Origin: an uncultured bacterium
GTDB taxonomy: Bacteria; Cyanobacteriota; Vampirovibrionia; Gastranaerophilales; Gastranaerophilaceae
Assembly (NCBI GenBank): GCA_949288685.1
Contig: CASELB010000172.1
Location: 1-27,790 of the forward strand
Length of the DNA: 27,790 nt
Direction of reading: 5' to 3'
Both the position numbers and the translations under genes were made by a program. The notes under the pieces were generated by a model, which saw nothing but the letters and a program-made list of their open reading frames with translations, was not told the origin of the DNA and ran no database searches. Below are positions 15,230 to 23,121 of this stretch, in pieces. Position 1 is the first letter of the stretch. The number at the start of each line of letters is the position of its first letter.

Positions 15230-16799
15230 CGTTTTTTATTTCTTCCAGTGTACTATCTTTTTCAATTAATCTGTTTTTCTTATATCCGTAGCACGCATAA
15301 ATTGCAATACCTACTATTATCCAAACAGGAAACAGCAATGCAGAAAGCGAATGCTTAATAACCATAGAAAATATCATTAATCCTGTACATAATATTATTC
15401 CGGCAAGCGGAAACCACGGAGAGAACGGAACCTTAAACGGTCTCGGTCTGTCCGGATCTATTTTTCTCAATATAAGTACCGCAACACAAACGATAATAAA
15501 TGATGTAAATGTTCCAAAGTTACATAATTCAGACGCAATATTCAAGTCAAGTGTAAGTGTACCTATCATACAAATAATACCGACAACCCAGGTTAAAATA
15601 TGCGGTGTATTAAATTTTGGGTGCAGCTTCTGGAATATTGACGGCAAAAAGTTATCACGACTCATTGCATATAAAATACGTGTTGCAGCAAGCTGCAGAA
15701 CAAGCAGTACGGAAGTAAGCCCTGCAAGCGAACCGACAGAAATTAATCCTGCCACCCAATTTTGTCCTACCATTTCCATAATATATGCCATAGGCGCCTT
15801 CAAAAACTCCTGCGGAACAGGAGCACCGTTTGTTTTTATTACTCCTGTTAATACCAGTGCAACAAGAACATATACAACAGTTGTCACCAGCAAAGAGCCA
15901 ATAATACCTATAGGTAAATCTTTTTGCGGATTTTTACACTCCTCCGCTGCAGTTGCCAGAGCATCAAATCCGATATAAGCAAAAAATATTATAAACGCGC
16001 CCATAAACAGTCCCTGAAAACCGTTTGGCGCAAAAGGAACCCAGTTTTCCGGCTTAACGTAAAATGCACCGGCAATTACAAATAAAGCAATAACACCTAA
16101 TTTTACAACAACCATAATGGCTGCCATTTTAGTAGAATCTTTTGTTCCTTTTATCAATATCATCGTAATAATTGCAACAATAACAAATGCCGGAAGATTA
16201 ATACATACAGGAATACTGCCTACATGAGGAATAACAGTTTCCGGACTTATGCCCTGAGCAGTTAAATACTCACCTGCAGAACGGAAATCCGATACCAGCC
16301 AGATTGGCGGATTAGTTATACAATGCGGAAGAACAGATTTAAATCCGCTTAAAAATTGCATAAAGTGGTTAGACCACGCGCAAGCAACCGCAATATATCC
16401 GATTGCGTACTCTAACATCAAAATCCAGCCGACCATCCACGCCGCAAACTCGCCCAGCGTTGCAAACGTATAAATATACGCACCACCGGCAACAGGTATC
16501 ATTGATGAAAATTCTGAATAACAGAGTGCCGAAAAAACACATGCGATTGCTGCTATTACCATTGATACCATAAGAGCGGGGCCCGCACCGGTTCCCGGAG
16601 TAGCGGCGGCAACACCGACTATTGCAAAAATACCCGAGCCGATAATTGCTCCAACACCTAAAATAATTAAATCCCAAACGCCTAATGTTTTTTCAAGACC
16701 GCCCTTGGCAGCATCTGCCATCATTTCATCGGGATTTTTACGCTTGAGCAAACTCCTCATAAGAGAAGACTGTGAATGATAGTTGTTTTTTTCTGTCAT
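15207..16799 (-). CDS. APC-superfamily amino acid permease (upstream copy)
   Basis: A 530-residue paralogue of the next gene, with matching segments throughout: GAIIGSGIFAIVG in TM1, IPVAGGAYIYTFATLGEF, FIIFFAYIGFDALATAAEECKNPQKDLPIGI, and RKIDPDRPRPFKVPFSPWFP near the end. It is inserted relative to the second copy mainly in the loop before TM5 and in a longer charged C terminus. Only 3 bases separate it from the glyQ stop, so expression is tied to glycyl-tRNA synthetase alpha. Its last 23 bases overlap the next permease. A tandem duplication followed by divergence is the simplest reading, and different substrate preference of the two copies is possible. Confidence 0.93.
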   Translation of the reverse strand: MTEKNNYHSQSSLMRSLLKRKNPDEMMADAAKGGLEKTLGVWDLIILGVGAIIGSGIFAIVGVAAATPGTGAGPALMVSMVIAAIACVFSALCYSEFSSMIPVAGGAYIYTFATLGEFAAWMVGWILMLEYAIGYIAVACAWSNHFMQFLSGFKSVLPHCITNPPIWLVSDFRSAGEYLTAQGISPETVIPHVGSIPVCINLPAFVIVAIITMILIKGTKDSTKMAAIMVVVKLGVIALFVIAGAFYVKPENWVPFAPNGFQGLFMGAFIIFFAYIGFDALATAAEECKNPQKDLPIGIIGSLLVTTVVYVLVALVLTGVIKTNGAPVPQEFLKAPMAYIMEMVGQNWVAGLISVGSLAGLTSVLLVLQLAATRILYAMSRDNFLPSIFQKLHPKFNTPHILTWVVGIICMIGTLTLDLNIASELCNFGTFTSFIIVCVAVLILRKIDPDRPRPFKVPFSPWFPLAGIILCTGLMIFSMVIKHSLSALLFPVWIIVGIAIYACYGYKKNRLIEKDSTLEEIKNDEHKITT

Positions 16800-16802
16800 T
16801 AA

Positions 16803-17681
16803 TTACTTTTCCTTACATAACGGAAATCCGAGTTTCCGACGCTGTTCTACATATAAATTTGCAACGGCTGAAGCCATTGTTCTTACTCTGTTTATAAAAT
16901 TAATTCTTTCATCCTTAGATATAACACCGCGGGCGTCCAGCAAGTTGAATGTATGTGAACATTTAAGCACATAATCATACGCCGGCAGCACAAGCTCTGC
17001 CTTAACACAATTATCAACTTCCTGATGATACAAATCAAATAATTTAAATAATAAATCTGCGTCAGAATAATCAAAATTATACTTGGATTGTTCTATTTCA
17101 TTTTGAAGATAAATATCGCCGTACTTCAACTCATTATTCCACATAACATCGTAAACAGACTCTTTGTTTTGAAGATACATTGCAATTCTCTCTAATCCGT
17201 AAGTAAGCTCTAACGCAACCGGCTTAACTTCAAGTCCGCCCACTTGTTGGAAATAAGTAAACTGGGTAATTTCCATACCATCAAGCCAAACTTCCCAACC
17301 TACACCGGCAGCACCGAGAGTAGGTGACTCCCAGTTATCTTCTACAAATCTCACGTCATGTTTTGATAAATCAATCCCCATAGCCTCAAGACTCTGCAAA
17401 TAAAGTTCTTGAGCATTATCAGGAGACGGTTTTAAAATAACCTGATACTGAAAATAATGTCCAAGCCTGTTAGGATTTTCACCATATCTTGCGTCCGTCG
17501 GACGTCTGCACGGCTCAACCATTGCAGTAGACCACGGCTCCGGACCTAAAGAGCGCAAAAAAGTAGCCGGGTTCATCGTTGAAGCACCCTTCTCTATATC
17601 ATAGGGCTGTTGAATTATACAACCGTAATCCGACCAGAATCTTGATAAATTTAATATTAAATCTTGAAAATTAAGCGCCAT
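16803..17681 (-). CDS. glyQ: Glycyl-tRNA synthetase alpha subunit
   Basis: Catalytic subunit of the bacterial alpha2beta2 class II glycyl-tRNA synthetase, which charges tRNA-Gly with glycine using ATP. The 292 residues are family length. Signatures: FWSDYGCIIQQPYDIEKGASTMNPATFLRSLGPEPW, AMVEPCRRPTDARYGENPNRLGHYFQYQVILKPSP, WEVWLDGMEITQFTYFQQVGG, and LTYGLERIAMYLQ. First gene of an operon with two amino acid permeases and comF. The beta subunit gene glyS is not adjacent, as is also usual in cyanobacteria where the two are apart. The enzyme needs GlyS, which must be elsewhere in the genome. Confidence 0.98.
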   Translation of the reverse strand: MALNFQDLILNLSRFWSDYGCIIQQPYDIEKGASTMNPATFLRSLGPEPWSTAMVEPCRRPTDARYGENPNRLGHYFQYQVILKPSPDNAQELYLQSLEAMGIDLSKHDVRFVEDNWESPTLGAAGVGWEVWLDGMEITQFTYFQQVGGLEVKPVALELTYGLERIAMYLQNKESVYDVMWNNELKYGDIYLQNEIEQSKYNFDYSDADLLFKLFDLYHQEVDNCVKAELVLPAYDYVLKCSHTFNLLDARGVISKDERINFINRVRTMASAVANLYVEQRRKLGFPLCKEK

Positions 17682-17719
17682 TTTCTACCAACTATACATT
17701 GTATTTTTTACACTTGTTA

Positions 17720-17748
17720 ATTATATAGTTAAAAAAATTAAAAATCAA
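17720..17748 (-). promoter_or_regulatory. glyQ operon promoter
   Basis: On the minus strand TTGATT (complement of 17743-17748), a 17-base spacer and a perfect TATAAT (complement of 17720-17725), about 38 bases before the glyQ ATG. No T-box-like leader fits in so short a 5' region. Confidence 0.65.
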
Positions 17749-17799
17749 ATTTTAATCTTAATTTAGTGTTAAATTCAAGCTGTATATGTTTTTCAAGAA

Positions 17800-17851
17800 G
17801 AAAATTTTGACAAAATTTTCCTATCTTTTATCCTTTTTGAAGGGATAAAAG
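17800..17851 (+). promoter_or_regulatory. Operator-like dyad plus hairpin upstream of the AAA+ gene
   Basis: Two adjacent inverted repeats. The first has perfect 9-bp arms GAAAATTTT (17800-17808) and AAAATTTTC (17812-17820) around GAC; it contains a consensus -35 TTGACA at 17807-17812, with TATCCT at 17829-17834 as a possible -10 (spacer 16). The second has arms CTTTTATCC (17825-17833) and GGATAAAAG (17843-17851), overlapping that -10 and the start of the leader. About 100 bases of AT-rich leader follow before the ATG at 17953. The layout suggests repressor binding over the promoter, but no regulator is identified. Confidence 0.5.
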
Positions 17852-17952
17852 TATTTGTAAAGTTTTGTAAATATTTATTGTTTATTCTGTCAATTTTTAT
17901 GATTGATAGGTTTTATAGTAGGTGTGTAGAAGTTTTTAAGGAAGTGTTTATT

Positions 17953-19416
17953 ATGTATAATGTAAGTTTTGGCGCTGATACACAAATGCCTGTATTAAAT
18001 AATTACAAAAAAGACACATTGTCTCAACAACCCAAAACAAATAATTTAGTACAGAATTCTAATTCTCAAATGGCAAAACAACCGGGAACAGCTTTAGTAC
18101 CGGTTACAAATGATACATTCCAACCACAGACACCGCGTCCACAGCAAACTCAACAAAGACCGAGTATTTATTTCCCGATGATGCCGCAACGCCAGCCGCA
18201 ACACAGGAAATTTGACTGGGACAATTTTTACAGAATAGCCGGACTCGCTGTTTCCGTTGTTCTTACTATCCTTATCGGTTTAAGTTTAAAACCGGTAATC
18301 GGCGGGTATTTTAAAAAATATTCCAATGATTTGTGGATAGACCTCGGGAATGTCATAGACTTTGACAAACTCCCCGGAATGAAAGAAGCAAAACAAGCGT
18401 TTATGAATGAAGTCATAAACCCGCGCAAGTACAGAAAATTATATGAAAAAGAAAATCTCGACCCAAACATGTTCTGTATATTACACGGACCTCCGGGAAC
18501 AGGTAAAACTAACTTTGTTCATTCTGCAGCTAAAAAAGTAGGCGCTAAAGTAGCAGAATTTAAAATAGCAAGGGAAGGCGAATCATATATGAACGCCACT
18601 GCAAAAAATATTCAGCTTAAAGCTGATGCCATAATAGAACAGGCAAGAAAAGACCCAGATCAAGAATTTTTTGTACTCTTTGATGAAGTTGAATCAATTT
18701 TATCGGAAATAAAAAATCCGTCATCAGGAGCCGATCAGGACAGACAGGCTGTTATTAAAACATTCTTACAAGTTATGGATTCATTTAAAAAGTTAAAAAA
18801 TATAAAAGTTTTTGCAACAACTAACATGGCTCTTGATAATACAACCGGTGTTATCGGTAATATGAACGAAGCTGCAATGAGCCGTTTCGGAACAAAAATA
18901 TTTATTGATAATCCGGACAAAGAGGCTATAGAAGGTGCACTAAGATTGTACCTTGGCAAGCACCCCTGCGCAAAAGATTTATTGAGAAATAAAAATGATA
19001 TATCTATTATTGCGGAAGCTCTTTTAAATTCTTCTTACCGTGATATTACTAAGATAATTGAAAATGCTGTGAATAACAAAGTTATGAACTTAAAAATTCA
19101 AGCATTTGATAAAAAGAAAAATCCGGATAATATAAAACTTACCAAAGAAATTTTTATTGACGCAATAAGAGATTTTGAAAGAACTAACAAAAAATTAAAT
19201 CTTGAAGCAATTGAAGTTCCAAATCCGGCACAAGCAGCAGCCGGAACTGTCTCTCAAACGGCAGGTGAAGTAATAAAAGAAGTCGGTAACATTGCAGAAA
19301 CGGTTAAACCAAAAAATGATAAACTAACACCGGAAGTGCTGGAAGCAATAAAGAAAGAAATTAGAGAAATACTAAAAAGAAGAAAAACAACAAAGAAAAC
19401 TAATAATGCAAACTAA
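17953..19416 (+). CDS. Membrane-anchored AAA+ ATPase with disordered N terminus
   Basis: A 487-residue protein from ATG 17953 (GGAAG about 10 bases upstream). The frame also opens at a TTG at 17878, but that extension lacks a ribosome site. N terminus MYNVSFGAD, then about 80 residues of Gln/Pro/Asn-rich, probably disordered sequence, and a membrane segment at about 94-115 (IAGLAVSVVLTILIGLSL). The AAA+ module has Walker A GPPGTGKT (179-186), Walker B FFVLFDE (239-245), sensor 1 VFATTNM, and an arginine-finger-like AAMSRFG. The tail is Lys-rich and helical. It resembles the FtsH/Bcs1 AAA class but has no protease domain. A membrane-bound remodelling or unfolding role is inferred; substrate unknown. 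It overlaps tsaC by 4 bases at the stop. Confidence 0.9.
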   Translation: MYNVSFGADTQMPVLNNYKKDTLSQQPKTNNLVQNSNSQMAKQPGTALVPVTNDTFQPQTPRPQQTQQRPSIYFPMMPQRQPQHRKFDWDNFYRIAGLAVSVVLTILIGLSLKPVIGGYFKKYSNDLWIDLGNVIDFDKLPGMKEAKQAFMNEVINPRKYRKLYEKENLDPNMFCILHGPPGTGKTNFVHSAAKKVGAKVAEFKIAREGESYMNATAKNIQLKADAIIEQARKDPDQEFFVLFDEVESILSEIKNPSSGADQDRQAVIKTFLQVMDSFKKLKNIKVFATTNMALDNTTGVIGNMNEAAMSRFGTKIFIDNPDKEAIEGALRLYLGKHPCAKDLLRNKNDISIIAEALLNSSYRDITKIIENAVNNKVMNLKIQAFDKKKNPDNIKLTKEIFIDAIRDFERTNKKLNLEAIEVPNPAQAAAGTVSQTAGEVIKEVGNIAETVKPKNDKLTPEVLEAIKKEIREILKRRKTTKKTNNAN

Positions 19417-19997
19417 ATTTGAACAGTACCCTGACGGTAAATTTTAACCTCACCATCAACAAATCCGATAACCGTAGACGCAACCCCTAACGCTTTAAAA
19501 CCATAATCATTTACTATATAACCAACCTTACTTCCTACACAATCCACAGCCTCCTGATAGCTTAGCGCGGGAGGCTCGTGTGATATATTGGCACTTGTAG
19601 TAGCAAGAACATGCCCGGGGATAATCTTACAAATCTCTGCAAAAACCGGATTATCCGGAACCCTTATACCAACCGTTTTCATACCGGAAGTTACAAAATC
19701 CGGAGTATCGGCTGACTTATCAAGAACTACCGTCAATGCCCCTGGTAAATGTTGTTTTATAAGCCTCTGTGCTTGCATAGGTATAGGTTTGACAAAAGGG
19801 AAAAGATTATAAACCTCATTTGACATTAAAATCAGTGGTTTTGCGGCTTCTCTGTTTTTTATATTATAAATTTTTTTTACAGCCTTTTCACTTTCAGGCA
19901 GACAGCCTAATCCCCAGACAGTATCGGTAACAAACGCTATTACGCCGTCATTTTGAAGTACAGATACTATCTTTTCCTTTTCATCCGTGCTAAACAT
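19413..19997 (-). CDS. tsaC: L-threonylcarbamoyladenylate synthase (Sua5/YciO/YrdC family)
   Basis: Makes threonylcarbamoyl-AMP from threonine, bicarbonate and ATP, the first step of t6A37 modification in ANN-decoding tRNAs. The 194 residues form the single YrdC domain. Signatures: GGVIAFVTDTVWGLGC-like start (DGVIAFVTDTVWGLG), KNREAAKPLILM, LPGALTVVLDKS, VGIRVPDNP, and LATTSANISHEPPALS. It lacks the extra C-terminal Sua5 domain, so it is TsaC-type. I place the start at the ATG at 19997; a TTG directly before it (20000) is also possible and sits closer to the GGAGG in the end of secA. Second gene of the secA-tsaC pair. Confidence 0.93.
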   Translation of the reverse strand: MFSTDEKEKIVSVLQNDGVIAFVTDTVWGLGCLPESEKAVKKIYNIKNREAAKPLILMSNEVYNLFPFVKPIPMQAQRLIKQHLPGALTVVLDKSADTPDFVTSGMKTVGIRVPDNPVFAEICKIIPGHVLATTSANISHEPPALSYQEAVDCVGSKVGYIVNDYGFKALGVASTVIGFVDGEVKIYRQGTVQI

Positions 19998-20000
19998 CAA

Positions 20001-22652
20001 TTATACCCAATTACCTCCGCTTTCCTGTTCTGAACCGTCAACAAACTGAATTCCAAACTTGGCACGGAAAAGATGCTTAACAGTATTACCCTGAATTTCA
20101 TACATCATATTATTAAACAGGTCATACGCCTCTTTTTTGTACTCAATCAACGGGTCTTTTTGTCCGTACGCTCTCAAGCCTATACCATCTCGCAACATGT
20201 CAATATTGTGAAGGTGGTCTATCCAGCGGTTATCAACAACCCTCAATAATATATCACGTTCAAGCGAGCGAACTAGATTATCATCACTAAACGGTACTTG
20301 CTCCGTAAAGCCTTCCGGATTGTACTGTTTCATAATATCATTATAGAAATTAATTATTTCTTCCTCATGATCATCATACGCCTTAAGCGCTGCATCTCTT
20401 AAATTATCGTATATTCTTTGATACTTATAGTTTTTAATATCATCAAAACCAATATAAGATAACTGGGGAATCGTTGAATGGAGTTCTTTAATTAAAGTTT
20501 CAATATCCTCTTTAACATATTCTTCAGGACTCATTTCAGGAGCAATATATGATTTTAACAGCCTGTCGACTTCGCGTTCAATCATATATTTAATATCTTC
20601 CCTCAAACCTTTACCTTTAAGAACTTTACGACGCTGCGCATAAAACTTTTCTCTTTGTATATTCATAACATCATCATATTCAAGAACGCTTTTTCTTATA
20701 TCAAAGTGATAAGTTTCGACTTTCTTCTGCGCAGCCTGAATTTGGCGGGTAATAATAGAAGATTCTATTTCCATATCTTCATCAGCGTTCATCATATTCA
20801 TAATAGCAGTCATTTTATCACCGCCGAATATTCTCATCAGGTTGTCTTGCAAAGATAAAAAGAACCTTGTAGAGCCCGGGTCGCCCTGACGCGCCGCACG
20901 ACCTCTTAACTGATTATCTATACGACGGGATTCATGGCGTTCAGTACCTATTACATGCAGACCGCCGGCTTCAACGACCTTCTTATGCTCTTCTTCTGTT
21001 ATTTGCTTTGTTTCTTCAAAAACACAGGCTTTAATACTCTCATAATCAGGATTATCCGGAGATACTTTCATTGCTTCAAGTTTTTCTTTTGCAAGATATT
21101 CCGCATTACCGCCAAGAAGAATATCGGTACCGCGCCCCGCCATGTTTGTTGCAATTGTAACAGCACCGAGACGTCCTGCCTGTGCAATGATATATGCCTC
21201 TCTTTCGTGCTGTTTCGCATTTAAAACATTATGTTTTATACCGCGCTTTTTAAGCAGTGATGAAAGATACTCTGATTTTTCAATACTTATTGTACCGACA
21301 AGCACAGGGCGCCCGAGTTCATGCTGTTTAATAATATCGTCAACAACCTTGTTATACTTTACAACCTCTGTTTTAAAAATAACATCCGGATAGTTAATTC
21401 TAATATCAGGTTTGTTTGTCGGGATAGAAGTAACTTCAAGATTATAAATCTTACCGAATTCTGCCTCCTCAGTCATTGCGGTACCTGTCATACCTGAGAG
21501 TTTCGGGTATAATCTAAAAAGATTTTGGAAAGTAATACTTGCCAAAGTTTGGGTTTCATCCTGTATTTCAACCCCTTCTTTCGCCTCGATTGCCTGATGC
21601 AATCCGTCAGACCAGCGTCTGCCCTGCATTAAACGTCCGGTAAACTCATCAACTATTACAACTTGATTATCTTTTACAACATAATCCGTATCTTTTATAA
21701 ATAATTCTTTCGCCTTAAGTGCCTGTAAAAGATTGTGCGCATACTGCGTATTAATATCAAACAGGTCTTTACACCCGATTAATTCCTGCGCTCTGTCAAT
21801 ACCGTCTTCTGTTAAAATAACATTTTTATTTTTTTCATCAACTTCGTAATCAACGTCTTTTTTTAACTGAGGAGCAACCTTTGCCATCAAAGTATACGTA
21901 TCCGCTGATTGTTCAACACGTCCGCTTATAATCAAAGGCGTTCTTGCCTCGTCAATTAAAATACTGTCGACTTCGTCTATGATTGCATAGTTAAAAGGTC
22001 TCTGAACAAGCATATCTTCGCTTGCAGCCATATTATCTCTTAAATAATCAAATCCGAATTCATTATTTGTCCCGTAAGTAATATCACACGCGTACGCGGC
22101 ACGCTTATCTTCAAACTCGGTGGGAGAATGGTGATTTGATAAGATAACGCCAACAGAAAGCCCCAAAAATTTATAAATTTTTCCCATCCACTCACTATCA
22201 CGCTTTGCAAGATAGTCATTAACCGTAATTACGTGAACACCTTTACCTGTAAGTGCGTTTAAGTACGCGGGAAGTGTTGCTACAAGGGTTTTACCTTCAC
22301 CTGTTCTCATCTCTGCAATGTGTGCATTGTGAAGAAAATATCCGCCTATAAGTTGAACATCAAAGTGCCTCATATTAAGAACACGCTTGCCCGCTTCCCG
22401 GACAGTCGCAAAAGCCTCCGGAAGTATTGCATCAAGCGCTTCTTTTTCTAATATTCTGTCCGCTTTTTCATTATCCGACGTCGGGCGCTTCGCAAGTATT
22501 GACTTAAACTCGTCTGTTTTTGCTCTAAGCTCTTCATCAGTTAATTTCTCAAACTCCGGCTCCAGAGAGTTTATTCGTTCTACAACACCCATCATGTGCT
22601 TTATTTTCTTCTCATTGGGATCCCCAAGTAACTTTAATAAAAAACCAATCAT
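20001..22652 (-). CDS. secA: Preprotein translocase ATPase SecA
   Basis: Motor of the Sec pathway, which pushes unfolded secretory proteins through SecYEG. The 883 residues include Walker A MRTGEGKTLVATLPAYLNAL, the DEAD-like IIDEVDSILIDEARTPLIISG, the preprotein cross-linking region, NBD2 with VTIATNMAGRGTDILLGGN, and HESRRIDNQLRGRAARQGDPGSTRF. The helical scaffold and wing follow (SVLEYDDVMNIQREKFYAQRR and RVVDNRWIDHLHNIDMLRDGIGLRAYGQKDPL). It ends in GSEQESGGNWV without the C-terminal cysteine zinc motif that binds SecB, which agrees with lineages lacking SecB. GAGGAG ribosome site. Only three bases precede the tsaC ATG. Confidence 0.99.
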   Translation of the reverse strand: MIGFLLKLLGDPNEKKIKHMMGVVERINSLEPEFEKLTDEELRAKTDEFKSILAKRPTSDNEKADRILEKEALDAILPEAFATVREAGKRVLNMRHFDVQLIGGYFLHNAHIAEMRTGEGKTLVATLPAYLNALTGKGVHVITVNDYLAKRDSEWMGKIYKFLGLSVGVILSNHHSPTEFEDKRAAYACDITYGTNNEFGFDYLRDNMAASEDMLVQRPFNYAIIDEVDSILIDEARTPLIISGRVEQSADTYTLMAKVAPQLKKDVDYEVDEKNKNVILTEDGIDRAQELIGCKDLFDINTQYAHNLLQALKAKELFIKDTDYVVKDNQVVIVDEFTGRLMQGRRWSDGLHQAIEAKEGVEIQDETQTLASITFQNLFRLYPKLSGMTGTAMTEEAEFGKIYNLEVTSIPTNKPDIRINYPDVIFKTEVVKYNKVVDDIIKQHELGRPVLVGTISIEKSEYLSSLLKKRGIKHNVLNAKQHEREAYIIAQAGRLGAVTIATNMAGRGTDILLGGNAEYLAKEKLEAMKVSPDNPDYESIKACVFEETKQITEEEHKKVVEAGGLHVIGTERHESRRIDNQLRGRAARQGDPGSTRFFLSLQDNLMRIFGGDKMTAIMNMMNADEDMEIESSIITRQIQAAQKKVETYHFDIRKSVLEYDDVMNIQREKFYAQRRKVLKGKGLREDIKYMIEREVDRLLKSYIAPEMSPEEYVKEDIETLIKELHSTIPQLSYIGFDDIKNYKYQRIYDNLRDAALKAYDDHEEEIINFYNDIMKQYNPEGFTEQVPFSDDNLVRSLERDILLRVVDNRWIDHLHNIDMLRDGIGLRAYGQKDPLIEYKKEAYDLFNNMMYEIQGNTVKHLFRAKFGIQFVDGSEQESGGNWV

Positions 22653-22674
22653 GTGTACTCCTCATATTAAAGAT

Positions 22675-22683
22675 ATCATAACA
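22675..22683 (-). promoter_or_regulatory. Extended -10 promoter of secA
   Basis: The minus strand reads TGtTATGAT (complement of 22675-22683), a five-of-six -10 with the extended TG, 22 bases before the secA ATG. No good -35 at the right distance. Confidence 0.45.
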
Positions 22684-22794
22684 CAAACCATAAAGAAACA
22701 TAATTAATTAATGATTTATTAATATTTTGTTTCACGTCCTGAAATAAATATTTTACCCCTTCATGGTGGCGGGGGTAAATGGTATTAAAATACC

Positions 22795-23005
22795 TGTCAT
22801 CCTGAAAGCGTAGAAAATCGGGTTATTATTTTGTACGATTTTCACGCTGTTCAGGATCTTACACGAGTACAAGTACAAAGCCATGCGGGTGAGCCCCTGA
22901 AACTGTCTTGGATTATTCGGGGTGGCGGAAAATTCAACATTTCCCGCCACCTTACGGGTTCCGCGTCGCTTCACTCTCCCGAAAATCCACAAGTTCAGGG
23001 TGACA
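22795..23005. mobile_element. MITE-like palindromic repeat element (non-coding)
   Basis: A 211-bp segment bounded by near-perfect terminal inverted repeats TGTCATCCTGAA (22795-22806) and TTCAGGGTGACA (22994-23005), 11 of 12 paired; pairing continues outward through ACC/GGT with one bulged base. Inside are two further palindromes: ATCCTGAAAGCGTAGAAAAT...(22799-22820) with its partner at 22836-22857, and GGTGGCGGAAAAT (22921-22933) with ATTTCCCGCCACC (22939-22951). No transposase and no coding sequence. Its motifs (TGTCATCCTGAA, TTCAGGAT) are typical of dispersed intergenic palindromic repeats. No clear target-site duplication was seen. Family and copy number are unknown without the genome. Confidence 0.55.
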
Positions 23006-23053
23006 TGGTTATACACAGTGCAATAAATTGCACCCTACAGTACTCCGCCAATG

Positions 23054-23095
23054 TAAACCAAAATCGGCGGGCATAAGCCCGCCGATTTTGGTTTA
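23054..23095 (-). terminator. Very strong hairpin, probable terminator of the perR-rbr operon
   Basis: Perfect 19-bp stem: the arm AAACCAAAATCGGCGGGC plus one outer T-A pair, an ATAA loop, and the complement. It lies 26 bases beyond the rubrerythrin stop codon. The minus-strand 3' side ends in TTTTGGTTTA, a broken T-tract inside the stem, so it fits a terminator or an mRNA 3'-end stabiliser. It lies outside the terminal repeats of the neighbouring MITE-like element. Confidence 0.65.
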
Positions 23096-23121
23096 AGTAT
23101 CCAGAGGAGAAAGGATAGTCA

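Larger units (their letters stand above)
22653..23121. other. Gene-free stretch between secA and rubrerythrin
   Basis: No convincing coding region on either strand. It contains, from secA outward: the secA promoter; an imperfect AT-rich dyad (22721-22734 with 22740-22752, TTTCA...TGAAA core); a small hairpin TTTACCCC (22752-22759) / GGGGTAAA (22772-22779); a 211-bp MITE-like element (22795-23005); and a 19-bp-stem hairpin (23054-23095). The middle part is clearly richer in G and C than the neighbouring genes, a sign of inserted sequence. Confidence 0.75.

Noticed and set aside
17682..17800. T-box leader for glyQ
   Set aside because: The leader from the predicted start site is only about 30 bases, too short for specifier loop and antiterminator.
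17878..17952. Upstream TTG start of the AAA+ gene adding 25 residues
   Set aside because: No ribosome site before the TTG, while ATG 17953 has GGAAG at a fair distance and gives the S-F-G N terminus seen in related proteins.
22753..23016. Minus-strand 87-residue reading frame in the secA-rbr gap, and an overlapping 81-residue plus-strand frame (22831-23076)
   Set aside because: Both run through the palindromic MITE-like element, have no ribosome site and have compositions dictated by the inverted repeats; non-coding.
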